Below are positions 34,230-43,170 of a DNA stretch of 64,000 bases, piece after piece. Numbering within the stretch: position 1 is the stretch's first letter; each line of letters starts with the position of its first letter. Under the pieces are notes generated by a model that saw nothing but the letters and a program-made list of their open reading frames with translations, made no database searches and was not told the origin of the DNA. Both the position numbers and the translations under genes were made by a program. This DNA comes from Agromyces ramosus (lineage in GTDB: Bacteria > Actinomycetota > Actinomycetes > Actinomycetales > Microbacteriaceae): NCBI RefSeq assembly GCF_030817175.1, contig NZ_JAUSYY010000001.1:1798001-1862000 (forward strand), read 5' to 3'.

Positions 34230-34949
34230 TCAGAGCCAGCGGCTGCGCAGCTCGGGCTTCAGCCAGGCCGCGGGGGAGGCGATCGAAAGCCCGCCGTCAA
34301 CGGCGATCGTGACGCCGGTGACGAACGAGGCCGCGTCGGAGCCGAGGAACGCGACGACCGCGGCGACCTCGTCGGGTCGTCCGATGCGGCCGAGCGGATA
34401 GCCTTCGGACTCGCCGGTGTCGGTCGCCGAGATGCTCCCGGGCTCGACGGCGTTCACGCGGATGCCTCGTGGCCCGTACTCGAGGGCGAGCTGTCGCACG
34501 AGTCCTTCGACGCCGGCCTTCGCGGCCGCGTAGGCCGGGAGGCCGGGTGCGGCGAGCGACGCGTTGACGGAGGTGACCGCCACGATCGAGGAGCCGGACG
34601 CGAGTCGCGGCAACGCGGAACGCGCGACGAAGAACGCCGAGTCGAGGGTCGCGCCGAGTGCGGCCCGCCACTCGTCGTCGGTGGTCGAGGTCGCCGGCGC
34701 GACCGGCATGCGGGCGGCGGCGAGCACGACGACGTCGAGTCGCCCCAGCGTCGACGCCGCGTCGGCGACCGCGAGCTCCGCGGCATCCGCTCGGCTGCAG
34801 TCGGCGACGAGGTACCGTTCGAACACGGGGTCGTCGGATGCCTCGAGCCCGACCCCCACCACGGCGTCGCCGCGCGCGACGAAAGCCCGAGCGATCGCCA
34901 CCCCGATGTCGGAGCTGCCGCCGATGAGGAGCACGCCGCGCCGGCTCAT
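34230..34949 (-). CDS. SDR-family NAD(P)-dependent oxidoreductase
   Basis: A 239-residue classical short-chain dehydrogenase. GVLLIGGSSDIGVAIARAF is the cofactor loop (GGSSDIG), VVLAAAR replaces the usual NNAG, TSVNASLAAPGLPAYAAAKAG holds Ser and the YxxxK pair, and VNAVEPGSISATDTG and TIAVDGGLS complete the family pattern. It starts within the last four bases of the DapA-type gene, so the two are coupled. It may oxidise a sugar or a product of the aldolase (inferred). Confidence 0.92.
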   Translation of the reverse strand: MSRRGVLLIGGSSDIGVAIARAFVARGDAVVGVGLEASDDPVFERYLVADCSRADAAELAVADAASTLGRLDVVVLAAARMPVAPATSTTDDEWRAALGATLDSAFFVARSALPRLASGSSIVAVTSVNASLAAPGLPAYAAAKAGVEGLVRQLALEYGPRGIRVNAVEPGSISATDTGESEGYPLGRIGRPDEVAAVVAFLGSDAASFVTGVTIAVDGGLSIASPAAWLKPELRSRWL

Positions 34950-35872
34950 GCGCGCACCACCGTGGGAAGGCGAGGCACCTGGGGAAGCTCGAGTTCCGCG
35001 ATCACGAGGTCGACCGCGGCGCGACTGCCCGCGTCGAGGCGCGCGGCGGGGTAACGCACGGTGGGGTGGTCGATGATGCCGCGTGCCACGAGCACCTCCT
35101 TGTGCACCGCCCAGGCGATGCCGCCCTGCAGACCGACGAGCACGAGGGGGAGCATACGGCGGAATCCGGCGCGCGCCTCCTCGACGCGCCCCTCGCCGAA
35201 TTGCGCGAGCACGGGCGCGAGCAGGTCGGCGAACTCGCACGCGGGCATCGTGCCGACAGCGCCGCGCGCGTACTCCTCGAGGCAGAACTGCGCGTTCTGG
35301 CCGCCGAGCACGGCGAAGTCCGTGTCGCCGATCGCCTCGACGACCGCGCCCACCTTGGGGGCGGTCGGGGGTGCCTCGATCTTCACGGAGTCGACGCCGT
35401 CGAGCCGGGCGAGCTCGGCGATGAGCGTCGGAGGCATGGCGATGCCAGTGACGCCCGGGGCATCCTGCACCATGACCGAGAGCGACGTGGCTACTGCCAC
35501 CTCGGCGTAGAAGTCGACCAGGGTCGCTGGCGGCGGCTTCACCATGAACGGCGGCAGCACCATGAGCGCGTCGGCGCCGCCCGCTTCGGCGGCGAGCGAT
35601 TGCTCGATGGCGGTCGCGGTCGAGGTGCCGTTGACCCCCGCGATGACGGGCACGCGGCCGTCGACGAGCTCGACCACGTCGGCGAGGATGATGCGTCGCT
35701 CGGCGGTCGTGAGCGCGAACCCCTCGCTCGCCATGCCGAAGACCGCCACGCCGTCGACCCCCGAAGCGAGCTCGAACTCGACGAGCCGCCGCAGGCTCGG
35801 GCGGTCGAGCGCGCCGCCCTCGTCGAAGGGCGTGGCCAGGATCGGCATCAAGCCGTGGAGCGTCGCGGCCAT
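34946..35872 (-). CDS. Dihydrodipicolinate synthase/N-acetylneuraminate lyase family aldolase
   Basis: A 308-residue class I aldolase of the DapA/NanA fold. ILATPFDEGGALD is the N-terminal signature, GVAVFGMASEGFALT replaces the usual GTTGE loop (Met-Ala-Ser-Glu), and VDSVKIEAPPTAP carries the Schiff-base Lys. The changed GTTGE-like loop argues against lysine biosynthesis and for a sugar-acid or 2-keto-3-deoxy acid aldolase. It forms an operon with the SDR gene. It may cleave the product of the enolase-type dehydratase at 24942 (inferred); the two are separated by 9 kb. Confidence 0.88.
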   Translation of the reverse strand: MAATLHGLMPILATPFDEGGALDRPSLRRLVEFELASGVDGVAVFGMASEGFALTTAERRIILADVVELVDGRVPVIAGVNGTSTATAIEQSLAAEAGGADALMVLPPFMVKPPPATLVDFYAEVAVATSLSVMVQDAPGVTGIAMPPTLIAELARLDGVDSVKIEAPPTAPKVGAVVEAIGDTDFAVLGGQNAQFCLEEYARGAVGTMPACEFADLLAPVLAQFGEGRVEEARAGFRRMLPLVLVGLQGGIAWAVHKEVLVARGIIDHPTVRYPAARLDAGSRAAVDLVIAELELPQVPRLPTVVRA

Positions 35873-36057
35873 CGGCCAGTCCTCACTTCAGCGTCGTTGC
35901 TCACGCACTCGCATTCGCAAGTGGCATTCATATTGTGAGACAGCCTGCCATATATCGGGTGACGCCACCACTCGATTCCGCCTCGGGACCCGAACACGCG
36001 TCAGAGATCCGTCGCGCGGCGGAGTCGCGGACCCCGCCCATCCGCCAGTCTTGCGTG

Positions 36058-36819
36058 GTGGATCTCGAACTCCTGACCGATGCCACCCTCACGGGGCCCG
36101 CCCTCCTCGGCGCCCTCGCACTGCTGGCACTCGTCGACTCGACGAGCTTCGGAACCCTGCTCATCCCGACCTGGCTCCTGCTCGCACCCGGCCGGCTGCG
36201 CCCTGGCCGGATCATCGCCTACCTCGCGACGGTCGCGGGCTTCTACCTCGTGATCGGCGTCGTGCTCCTCTCGATCGCCGCCGCGGCCCTGCCACAGCTC
36301 ATGACGCTGGCGGCGACGCCCGCCTTCCTCTGGGCGCAACTCGTGGTCGGCGCCGCGCTCCTCGTCGGCTCCTTCTTCATCGGCGGCCGGCGTCGGCGCA
36401 CCGGGCCCGGCCGATTCGCGCGCTGGCGCGAGCGGGCCGTCACCGATGTCGCCGACGAGGGCGGCAGCCTCCTGCCGCTCATGGGCCTCGCCGTCGCGGC
36501 TGCGGCCGTGGAGGTGGCCTCGATGCTCCCGTACCTCGTGGGCATCGGCCTGCTCTCGACCTCGGAGTTCGATCCTGGGGCCCGGCTGCTCGTGCTCGCC
36601 GGCTATTGCGTCGTGATGGTGCTGCCGGCGCTCGTGCTGCTCGCGTTGCGCGTCGCCGGCGCACGAACCATGGAGCGACCACTGGCCCGGCTTGGCGCAT
36701 GGATGGAGCGCAACGCGGCCGAGACCACAGGCTGGATCGTCGGCATCCTCGGCTTCCTGCTCGCGCGCGCCGGCGCCGTCGAGCTCGGCGTCTTCGACGC
36801 CCTCGACGCCCTCGGGTAG
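36058..36819 (+). CDS. GAP-family (Sap-like) integral membrane protein
   Basis: About 253 residues with six hydrophobic helices and a basic central loop with GGRRRRTGPGRFARWRER. LALVDSTSFGTLLIPTWLLL at the start matches the GAP family (related to the mycobacterial sulfolipid-1-addressing protein Sap), which is thought to help export of surface glycolipids. The start is uncertain: GTG 36058, GTG 36055 or GTG 35935, none with a clear ribosome site; the longer version would add a polar stretch without homology. Confidence 0.78.
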   Translation: MDLELLTDATLTGPALLGALALLALVDSTSFGTLLIPTWLLLAPGRLRPGRIIAYLATVAGFYLVIGVVLLSIAAAALPQLMTLAATPAFLWAQLVVGAALLVGSFFIGGRRRRTGPGRFARWRERAVTDVADEGGSLLPLMGLAVAAAAVEVASMLPYLVGIGLLSTSEFDPGARLLVLAGYCVVMVLPALVLLALRVAGARTMERPLARLGAWMERNAAETTGWIVGILGFLLARAGAVELGVFDALDALG

Positions 36820-36853
36820 CGCGGTGTCAGCCGGTCGTGGTCGACTCGGGGAC

Positions 36854-37672
36854 ATGGGTTTCGATGCGCTGTTCCTGGGGGTGGCGGCGCCGATGCCGCG
36901 AGTGGGCGAAGCGGATGCCGCGACATCCGCCGAGCACGACGCCGTCGTCTGCCTCGATTACGTGCATTTCTCGGTCGTGCTCGACACCGTGCGGCGCCTC
37001 GCGCGCGTCACCGGGGTGAACGTCGATGGCGCCGCGCTCCTCGAACTCGAGCGCGGCGACGACTGGCGTCTCGACGATCGAATCCCCGCCGACTGGCAGG
37101 CCGGCCCCGAGATCTACGCCGCGAACGACCTCGACCGCGGACACCTCGTGCGACGGCGCGACCCCGTCTGGGGCACCCGCGAGGTCGCGGCGCGCGCCAA
37201 CGCCGACACGTTCCGCTATCCGAACGCGGCGCCGCAGGCATCCGACTTCAACCAGTCGACCGAACTCTGGCTCGGGCTCGAAGACCACGTGCTCGAGCAC
37301 GCGCGGGCGCACGAGCAGCGGCTCAGCGTGTTCACCGCGCCGGTGCTCGCCCCCGGCGATCCGCCGTACCGCGGCATCCGCGTGCCCCTCCGCTTCTGGA
37401 AGGTGGTCGCGTGGCGCTCGGGCGACGGGCTGGCCACCACGGCCTTCGTCGTCGATCAGGCGCCGCTCGTCGACGTGAGCGAGGTGGTGGCTCCCGCGCC
37501 GGGCGAGGCGCCGCCGCTCGGCCCGTTCCGCACGTTCCAGGTGCCGGTGTCGGATGTCGCGGGGCTCACGGGCCTCGCGATGCCCGAGCTCGTCGCCGCC
37601 GACGTGCTGCCGCCCACGATCGCGGCGGGCGGATGGCGCCGGCTCGAGGCATCCGCCCAGATCATGCTCTGA
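36854..37672 (+). CDS. DNA/RNA non-specific endonuclease (beta-beta-alpha metal type)
   Basis: A 272-residue protein of the Endonuclease_NS family. YAANDLDRGHLVRRRDPVWG contains the DRGH motif with the catalytic His, and ADTFRYPNAAPQASDFNQ holds the Mg-binding Asn; LWLGLEDHVLEHA completes the family core. These enzymes cut single- and double-stranded DNA and RNA. There is no signal peptide, so either it is cytoplasmic, leaves by another route, or needs an inhibitor that is not obvious next to it. ATG 36854 lies 34 bases after the GAP gene. N-terminal MGFDALFLG extends directly into the core. Confidence 0.88.
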   Translation: MGFDALFLGVAAPMPRVGEADAATSAEHDAVVCLDYVHFSVVLDTVRRLARVTGVNVDGAALLELERGDDWRLDDRIPADWQAGPEIYAANDLDRGHLVRRRDPVWGTREVAARANADTFRYPNAAPQASDFNQSTELWLGLEDHVLEHARAHEQRLSVFTAPVLAPGDPPYRGIRVPLRFWKVVAWRSGDGLATTAFVVDQAPLVDVSEVVAPAPGEAPPLGPFRTFQVPVSDVAGLTGLAMPELVAADVLPPTIAAGGWRRLEASAQIML

Positions 37673-37710
37673 CGACCGCGAGATGCTCGGCTGACGCCGA
37701 CCGGGGTTCT

Positions 37711-38931
37711 TCAGCCCTCGTCGGCGACGGCGGCCGCAGGGGCCGGGGCCGGCTTCGCACGCTGCGCCTTGCGGGCGGCCTTGTCGGCCTTGATCTCGGC
37801 GTCGTCTGCGGCCATCAAGACCTTCGTCTCGTCGAGATCGCCGAGGATCGGTCTCACCCAGAGCATCGACGGATGCGAATCGACGAGGAGCGCCCGCACG
37901 AGCAGTGTGAGCGGGATGGCGAGGATCGCCCCGATCGGCCCGATGATCACCGCCCAGAAGAGCACCGAGAAGAACGTGATCGTCTGGCTCAGTGACACGG
38001 CGTTGCCGACCACGCGGGGCTGCACGACCGACTGGGTGCCGGCGTTCACGATGCCGTAGACGACGATGACGGCGATGACGGTCGGCCAGCCGCCCACGAG
38101 GAAGCCGAAGATGATCGGCGGGATGATCGCGATGAAGTAGCCGACGTTCGGGATGAAGCTGCAGAGGAACGACAGCACTCCCCAGATGAATGCACCGGGC
38201 ACGCCGAGCAGCACGAGGGCGAACCAGTTGATGAGGCCCTGTGCGAGTCCCAGCACGGTCGTGACGACCATGTAACGCCGCACGTTCGAACCGTAGTTCG
38301 AGAGGGCGTTGACGAGTAGCGGGCGGTAGGGCCGCATCTGCCGCAGCAGGGTGGGCAGGAACGCGGCGTCCATCGCCATGAGCAGCAGCATCGTGAAGAT
38401 GATGACGCCCGCCGTGATCCAGCCTCCGACACTGCCGAGGAGACTGCCGAGGAAGGTGGCGAACGAGCTCGGGTCGATGTCGGAGGCAGCCTGCGAGATC
38501 TCGTTGGAGGTGATGCCGATCGAGTTGAGCCACGAGGCGATGTTCGTCGCTCCCGACTGGAGCTGGGACTCGTAGTCCGTGAGCAACGCCCCGAACTGCC
38601 CGAGCGCGACGAGCCCGAGGTACCCGAAGATGAGCAGCAGCAGGAACACGGCCACGATCACGGAGCCGGTGGCGAGTCCTCGCGAGATGCCCCTGCGCTC
38701 CATGGCCACGCGCAGCGGGTGCACGCAGATCGTGAGCACGAGTGCGAAGAAGACCGGAGCGAAGATCGAGGCGATCCCCATGAGTCCGACCGCCGCGAGC
38801 ACCGCGCCGCCGATGCCCATGAGGATGAAGGCATTGCGATGCTCGCGGTCGGAGGCCTCGGGCGGTACCACGGTCGCCGGGTCCTTCACGGCGATCGGTG
38901 CCTGCTTCGGTCGTTTCCTGAACCACCCCAT
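37711..38931 (-). CDS. AI-2E family (PerM-like) transporter
   Basis: A 406-residue membrane protein. After a basic N-terminus the typical eight-helix pattern is seen: two pairs of helices (about 40-80, 95-130), a long amphipathic middle (NIASWLNSIG ... SSFATFLGSL), and the C-terminal set with WGVLSFLCSFIPNVGYFIAIIPP and VQPRVVGNAVSL, which are family hallmarks. Members move autoinducer-2, Na+/H+ or other solutes; the substrate here is unknown. The C-terminus is Lys/Ala-rich. Convergent with the nuclease gene. Confidence 0.92.
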   Translation of the reverse strand: MGWFRKRPKQAPIAVKDPATVVPPEASDREHRNAFILMGIGGAVLAAVGLMGIASIFAPVFFALVLTICVHPLRVAMERRGISRGLATGSVIVAVFLLLLIFGYLGLVALGQFGALLTDYESQLQSGATNIASWLNSIGITSNEISQAASDIDPSSFATFLGSLLGSVGGWITAGVIIFTMLLLMAMDAAFLPTLLRQMRPYRPLLVNALSNYGSNVRRYMVVTTVLGLAQGLINWFALVLLGVPGAFIWGVLSFLCSFIPNVGYFIAIIPPIIFGFLVGGWPTVIAVIVVYGIVNAGTQSVVQPRVVGNAVSLSQTITFFSVLFWAVIIGPIGAILAIPLTLLVRALLVDSHPSMLWVRPILGDLDETKVLMAADDAEIKADKAARKAQRAKPAPAPAAAVADEG

Positions 38932-39021
38932 GAGGGACTCCCCGATCCGACGGGCCGGCCACGGCCCGAGTCATGCTCACCATAGCGAGCGGAACGGCAC
39001 CAGCGCACCTACGACGCGAAC

Positions 39022-40617
39022 ATGATTCGCGCGCTGGATTCCGCCCGCTCGCAGTGCGACAGTGGAGCGGTGAGCGGTGCCGCCGGGACTCCCGCGACGA
39101 TCAGCACCGACGTCCTCGTCGTGGGCGCCGGGCCGAGCGGGCTCATGCTCGCCGTCTGCCTCGCGAAGCTCGGCGTCGACGTCGTGATCGTCGACGGCAA
39201 GGAGGGCCCGACCCGCGAGTCCCGCGCGCTCGCGGTGCAGGCGCGCTCGATGGAGCTCTACGACCAGCTCGGGCTCGTCGACCGGGTGCTCGCGGAGCGC
39301 TCGTCGGCGACGGCGGTCGTGCCGGGGGCCGGAAGCCGCCCGTTCGGGCGAGTCGAGCTCCGCGGTCTCGGCGAGGGGGTGAGCCCCTTCATGGAGATCA
39401 CGGTGTTCGAGCAGAGCCGGAACGAGCGGATGCTCGTCGCCGCGCTCGGCGACCTCGGCCGCGACGTGCGGTGGGGACACCGGCTCGAACGGCTGGAGGT
39501 GCTCGGGGCGACGTCGGGCGCAGGGGCATCCGTCATGGCGACGCTCACCGGACCCGACGGCAACGTCACCGCGCAGGCCCGGTACTGCGTCGGCGCCGAC
39601 GGCTCGCACTCGCCCGTGCGCGAGTCGCTCGGCATCCCGTTCGAGGGCGTCACGAACGAGGCGAGCTTCTACGTCGCGGATGCCTCGGGGGTGACCGGCT
39701 TGGTCGAGGGCGCCGTGAACATCCGCGTGACCGCCGAGCACTTCCTGCTCGCGTTCCCCATGGGGCCGGCGCGGATGCGCCTGCTCGGGGTCGTGCGCGA
39801 TCGCGATCGCGACGCCGACGGCGAACTCCGCGAGGCGAGCGTTCGCGCGCTCGTGCGACGAGAGTTCGGCGTCGAGTACACGGACTCGGGGTGGTTCGCG
39901 ACCTACCGCCTGCATCACCGGCTCGCCGCGCGCTTTCGCGACGGGCCGTGCTTCCTCGTCGGCGACGCCGCGCACATCCACTCGCCGGTGGGTGCGCAAG
40001 GCATGAACACCGGGCTGCAGGAGGCGCACAACCTCGCGTGCGCGCTCGCCGACGTGCTCGTCGGCGGCATGCCCGATACGCGGCTCGACCGGTACCAGGC
40101 GGAGCGGCGACCGGTCGGCGAGACGCTGGTGGCGACCACCGACCGGGCGTTCGGCGTCGTCACGGCGGACTCCGCGCTCGCCCGGTTCATCCGTGGCCGC
40201 GTCGTGCCCGTGATCGGCCCGCTCGCGATCCGCCTGCTGCCGCGCGTCGTCGGCGGCCGGCGGGTGTTCGGCTACCTCTCGCAGACGCGCATCCACTACC
40301 GGATGTCGCGGCGCGAGTCGGCCGGTCGCCGCCGTGACCCGGTGGTCGGCCGCCGCCTGCCGTGGACGGGCGCCAACTTCGACGTGCTCCGTTCGATGAC
40401 GTGGCAGGTGCACGGCTATGGCGTCTTCGAGCCGGAGGTGCAGGCGATCGCCGAGTCACTCGGCCTCGAGGCGCACGCCTTTCCGCCCGACCCGCACCGC
40501 AGGCTCCAACCCGGGCTCGTCTACCTCGTGCGGCCCGACGGGTTCGTCGCGGCCGCGGCATCCGCCCGCGCCGTGCCCGGGGGACCACCCGCCTTCCGCG
40601 AGCAGCTCGCCGGCTGA
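39022..40617 (+). CDS. FAD-dependent aromatic-type monooxygenase (PheA/TfdB/UbiH family)
   Basis: Up to 531 residues. VLVVGAGPSGLMLAVCLAKLG is the FAD GxGxxG, RALAVQARSMELYDQLGL the substrate-side helix, CVGADGSHSPVRESLGI the DG motif, and FLVGDAAHIHSPVGAQGMNTG the GD motif. A C-terminal thioredoxin-like part is missing, so it is closer to the short hydroxylases. The start may be the GTG at 39070 (MSGAAGTPATIS), because the first 16 residues are not conserved-looking. It hydroxylates an aromatic or polyketide-like compound (family knowledge). The next gene, an EamA exporter, follows by 38 bases. Confidence 0.88.
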   Translation: MIRALDSARSQCDSGAVSGAAGTPATISTDVLVVGAGPSGLMLAVCLAKLGVDVVIVDGKEGPTRESRALAVQARSMELYDQLGLVDRVLAERSSATAVVPGAGSRPFGRVELRGLGEGVSPFMEITVFEQSRNERMLVAALGDLGRDVRWGHRLERLEVLGATSGAGASVMATLTGPDGNVTAQARYCVGADGSHSPVRESLGIPFEGVTNEASFYVADASGVTGLVEGAVNIRVTAEHFLLAFPMGPARMRLLGVVRDRDRDADGELREASVRALVRREFGVEYTDSGWFATYRLHHRLAARFRDGPCFLVGDAAHIHSPVGAQGMNTGLQEAHNLACALADVLVGGMPDTRLDRYQAERRPVGETLVATTDRAFGVVTADSALARFIRGRVVPVIGPLAIRLLPRVVGGRRVFGYLSQTRIHYRMSRRESAGRRRDPVVGRRLPWTGANFDVLRSMTWQVHGYGVFEPEVQAIAESLGLEAHAFPPDPHRRLQPGLVYLVRPDGFVAAAASARAVPGGPPAFREQLAG

Positions 40618-40655
40618 GGGGCGGACCGAGCGCGCAGACCGCGTATCGTCGAACG

Positions 40656-41588
40656 GTGACCCATGAGACCCCAGCGCAGACGGCGACAGAGGTCGCCGAT
40701 CGTCGTCGCCGCTTCACGGGCGCCGCGACACAGCTCGGCACCGAGGTGTCGATCAACCTCGGCTCCTCGCTCGCCGGACTCGTGATCCCGATCGTGGGCT
40801 CGTTCGTCGTGGTCACCGTGCGGCAGCTCGTGATGCTCGTCGCGGTGCTCCCGTTCTACCGGCCGAAGCGCGCCGAGCTCACGTGGCGCCGGCTGTGGCC
40901 GGCACTCGCGCTCGGTGTCGTGCTCGCGGTCATGAACCTCGCGTTCTACGAGTCGGTGCACCTGCTCGGGCTGGGCATCGCGGCGACGATCGAGTTCCTC
41001 GGGCCGCTCGGCCTCGCGCTCGCGACGTCGCGGCGCCTGCTCGACGTGGTGTGTGCGCTCGCGGCGGGTGCCGGTGTCGTGCTGCTCATCGGTCCCGGGT
41101 CATCGGATGCCTCGGCCATCGACCCGTGGGGAGTGGCCCTCGCCCTCACGGCCGCCGTCGCGTGGGCGGCCTACATCGTGCTCACCCGGCGAGTCGCCGT
41201 GGGACTGCCGGGGCTCGAGGGCCTCACGGTCGCGAGCATCGTGAGCCTCGTGCTGCTCCTGCCGTTCGCGATCGCGACGTTCGACGCCGACGCGCTCGAC
41301 TGGCGCGTGGTCTGGCTGCTCCTCGGCATCGGCGTGCTCTGCTCGGCCCTGCCCTACAGCCTCGACACGTTCATCCTGCGTCGCATCACGCCGAGGCTGT
41401 TCGCGGTCATCACGAGCTTCGGACCGGTGATCGCCGCGGTCTTCGGGTTCCTCGTGCTGTCGGAGACGTTCACGCCGACCGAGGTCATCGCGATCGCGAT
41501 CGTGTGCGGCGCCGCCGGCACGGCCATCGCCACGCAGCGCGAGCGCCCGAAGTCCGACCTCGAGCACACTGCCGAGGGCATGGCGTAA
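40656..41588 (+). CDS. EamA/DMT-family exporter (RhtA-like)
   Basis: A 310-residue protein with ten predicted helices in two EamA repeats. VNLAFYESVHLLGLGIAATIEFLGPL (quoted as YESVHLLGLGIAATIEFLG) is characteristic of RhtA-type threonine/homoserine exporters, and the second repeat ends with SETFTPTEVIAIAIV. GTG 40656 is chosen for the position of the first helix and for agreement with the upstream stop; it has a weak ribosome site. It probably exports an amino acid or metabolite. Confidence 0.88.
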   Translation: MTHETPAQTATEVADRRRRFTGAATQLGTEVSINLGSSLAGLVIPIVGSFVVVTVRQLVMLVAVLPFYRPKRAELTWRRLWPALALGVVLAVMNLAFYESVHLLGLGIAATIEFLGPLGLALATSRRLLDVVCALAAGAGVVLLIGPGSSDASAIDPWGVALALTAAVAWAAYIVLTRRVAVGLPGLEGLTVASIVSLVLLLPFAIATFDADALDWRVVWLLLGIGVLCSALPYSLDTFILRRITPRLFAVITSFGPVIAAVFGFLVLSETFTPTEVIAIAIVCGAAGTAIATQRERPKSDLEHTAEGMA

Positions 41589-41620
41589 CGAGCCGCCGGC
41601 CATTCATTGCCGCCCGAATG

Positions 41621-41637
41621 CAACGACCGTATCGTTG
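41621..41637. promoter_or_regulatory. Palindrome upstream of the HIBADH-like gene
   Basis: CAACGA-CCGTA-TCGTTG is a perfect 6+5+6 inverted repeat about 67 bases before the next start. It may be an operator; the regulator is unknown. Confidence 0.35.
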
Positions 41638-41703
41638 GAGCACGCGGCACGCCGTCCTCGACGGCGGCCGTCGCAGCGCACGTCGACGACGTCGGGAGGG
41701 GCC

Positions 41704-42621
41704 ATGGCCACCATCGCGTGGATCGGTCTGGGCAACATGGGCGGCCCGATGTCGGGCCACCTCGTCGCGGCGGGCCACGAGGTGCGGGGCGTCGACCCCG
41801 TGCCGGCGGCGCGGGAAGCCGCGGCCGAGCGGGGAGTGATCGTCGTGGCATCGGTCGCCGAAGCGGTCGCGGGCGCCGATGCGGTCTTCACGTCGTTGCC
41901 GCGCAACGAACACGTGCGCGAGGTGTACGGCGGCGAGGGCGGCATCTGGGCGACGGCGCCGAGCGCTGCGCTGCTGCTCGACACGTCGACCGTCGACGTC
42001 GCGACCTCGACGTTCTGCCACGAGGCATCCGCCGACCGTGGCTTCCGCTTCGTCGACTCGCCGGTGTCGGGGGGCATCGCCGGTGCCGAGGCGGGCACGC
42101 TCACGTTCATGCTCGGTGGCGGCGCGGCCGCGGTGCGCGAGGCGGCGGCGCTCGTCAAGCCGATGGCTGGGCACGTGTTCGAACTCGGCGGCCCGACGAT
42201 GGGCATCGCCGCCAAGCTCGCGAACAACCTCATGCTCTTCGTGTCCCTGCTCGGGCTCGCCGAGGGGTCGCAGCTCGCCGCCGAACTCGGGCTCGACGCC
42301 GAGACGTTCTGGAAGGTGGCATCCGTCTCGTCGGGCGATTCGTGGCCGCTGCGGACCTGGTACCCGGTGCCGGGCGTGGTGCCGACGAGCCCGGCGAACC
42401 GGAACTTCGACGCGACCTTCACGACCGTGCTCGCCGAGAAGGACCTCTCGTTCGCGCTCGCCGCGGGCGAGGAGGCAGGCTTGCGGATGCCGGCGGCGCG
42501 CATCGCGCTCGAACAGTTCGGGCAGCTCATCGAGGAGGGCTACGGCGGCAAGGACTGCAGCCTCATCGTGAAGTACACGGCCCCCGACGGTCGCATCGCG
42601 GGCTTCGACCCCGAGGCGTGA
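41704..42621 (+). CDS. 3-hydroxyisobutyrate dehydrogenase-family NAD(P) oxidoreductase
   Basis: A 305-residue beta-hydroxyacid dehydrogenase. IAWIGLGNMGGPMSGHL is the NAD-binding start, FVDSPVSGGIAGAEAGTLTFM the substrate loop, and KLANNLMLFVSLLGLAEG holds the catalytic Lys with Asn. The C-terminal KDCSLIVKY is typical for HIBADH-type MmsB. GGGAGGG lies six bases before the ATG. It could act in valine breakdown or on tartronate semialdehyde; there is no other pathway gene near it. The MarR gene on the other strand ends 21 bases beyond. Confidence 0.9.
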   Translation: MATIAWIGLGNMGGPMSGHLVAAGHEVRGVDPVPAAREAAAERGVIVVASVAEAVAGADAVFTSLPRNEHVREVYGGEGGIWATAPSAALLLDTSTVDVATSTFCHEASADRGFRFVDSPVSGGIAGAEAGTLTFMLGGGAAAVREAAALVKPMAGHVFELGGPTMGIAAKLANNLMLFVSLLGLAEGSQLAAELGLDAETFWKVASVSSGDSWPLRTWYPVPGVVPTSPANRNFDATFTTVLAEKDLSFALAAGEEAGLRMPAARIALEQFGQLIEEGYGGKDCSLIVKYTAPDGRIAGFDPEA

Positions 42622-42642
42622 AGCGCGCCTCGACGGGTCGGC

Positions 42643-43122
42643 TCAGCTCGAGCGCTGCACCGCCGCGATCACCTCGGTGAGGCGGTCGCGCAGCGCGCCC
42701 AGCTCGTCGAGGCTCATGCCGAGCCGGTCGACGACCTGCGGGGGGATCGCGAGCGCCTTCGCGCGCAGGGCGGTGCCGGCATCCGTCAGCGCGACATCGA
42801 GGGCGCGTTCGTCGCGGCTGCTGCGCTCGCGGGTGAGGTAGCCCTGCGTCTCGAGCCGCTTGAGCAACGGTGAGAGGGTCGCCGGCTCGAGCTGCAGTGC
42901 CTCGCCGAGGTCGCGCACGGTGCGCGGGCTGCGCTGCCAGAGGGCGAGCATCACAAGGTACTGGGGATGCGTGAGCCCGAGGGGCTCGAGGATCGGGCGA
43001 TACATGCCGATGACCCCGCGCGCGGCGACGGCGAGGGCGAAGCAGACTTGGTTCTCGAGGGCGAGCAGGTCGACGGATGCCCCAGCGGATGCCTCGACCT
43101 CGGTGGATGTGGGAGCGCTCAT
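42643..43122 (-). CDS. MarR-family transcriptional regulator
   Basis: A 159-residue winged-helix regulator. FALAVAARGVIGMYRPILEPLGLTHPQYLVML is helix 1-2 of the OhrR/MarR type (quoted in part as LGLTHPQYLVML), RTVRDLGEALQLEPATLSPLLKRLETQGYL the DNA-binding domain. CFALAVAAR contains a Cys at about residue 27, in the position of the redox Cys of OhrR. It is divergent from a small zinc-ribbon gene, with a palindrome between them. It may respond to peroxides (inferred). Confidence 0.9.
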   Translation of the reverse strand: MSAPTSTEVEASAGASVDLLALENQVCFALAVAARGVIGMYRPILEPLGLTHPQYLVMLALWQRSPRTVRDLGEALQLEPATLSPLLKRLETQGYLTRERSSRDERALDVALTDAGTALRAKALAIPPQVVDRLGMSLDELGALRDRLTEVIAAVQRSS

Positions 43123-43153
43123 GATGGTTCCAGTCTGTGGTGCTGGCTAATAG

Positions 43154-43165
43154 TTAGTACACTAA
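43154..43165. promoter_or_regulatory. Probable MarR operator
   Basis: TTAGT-AC-ACTAA is a perfect palindrome in an AT-rich 48-base divergent region, extended on both sides to ATAGTTAGT / ACTAATGAT with two mismatches per arm. It covers the likely promoter of marR and of the small gene at 43171. Confidence 0.65.
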
Positions 43166-43170
43166 TGATT

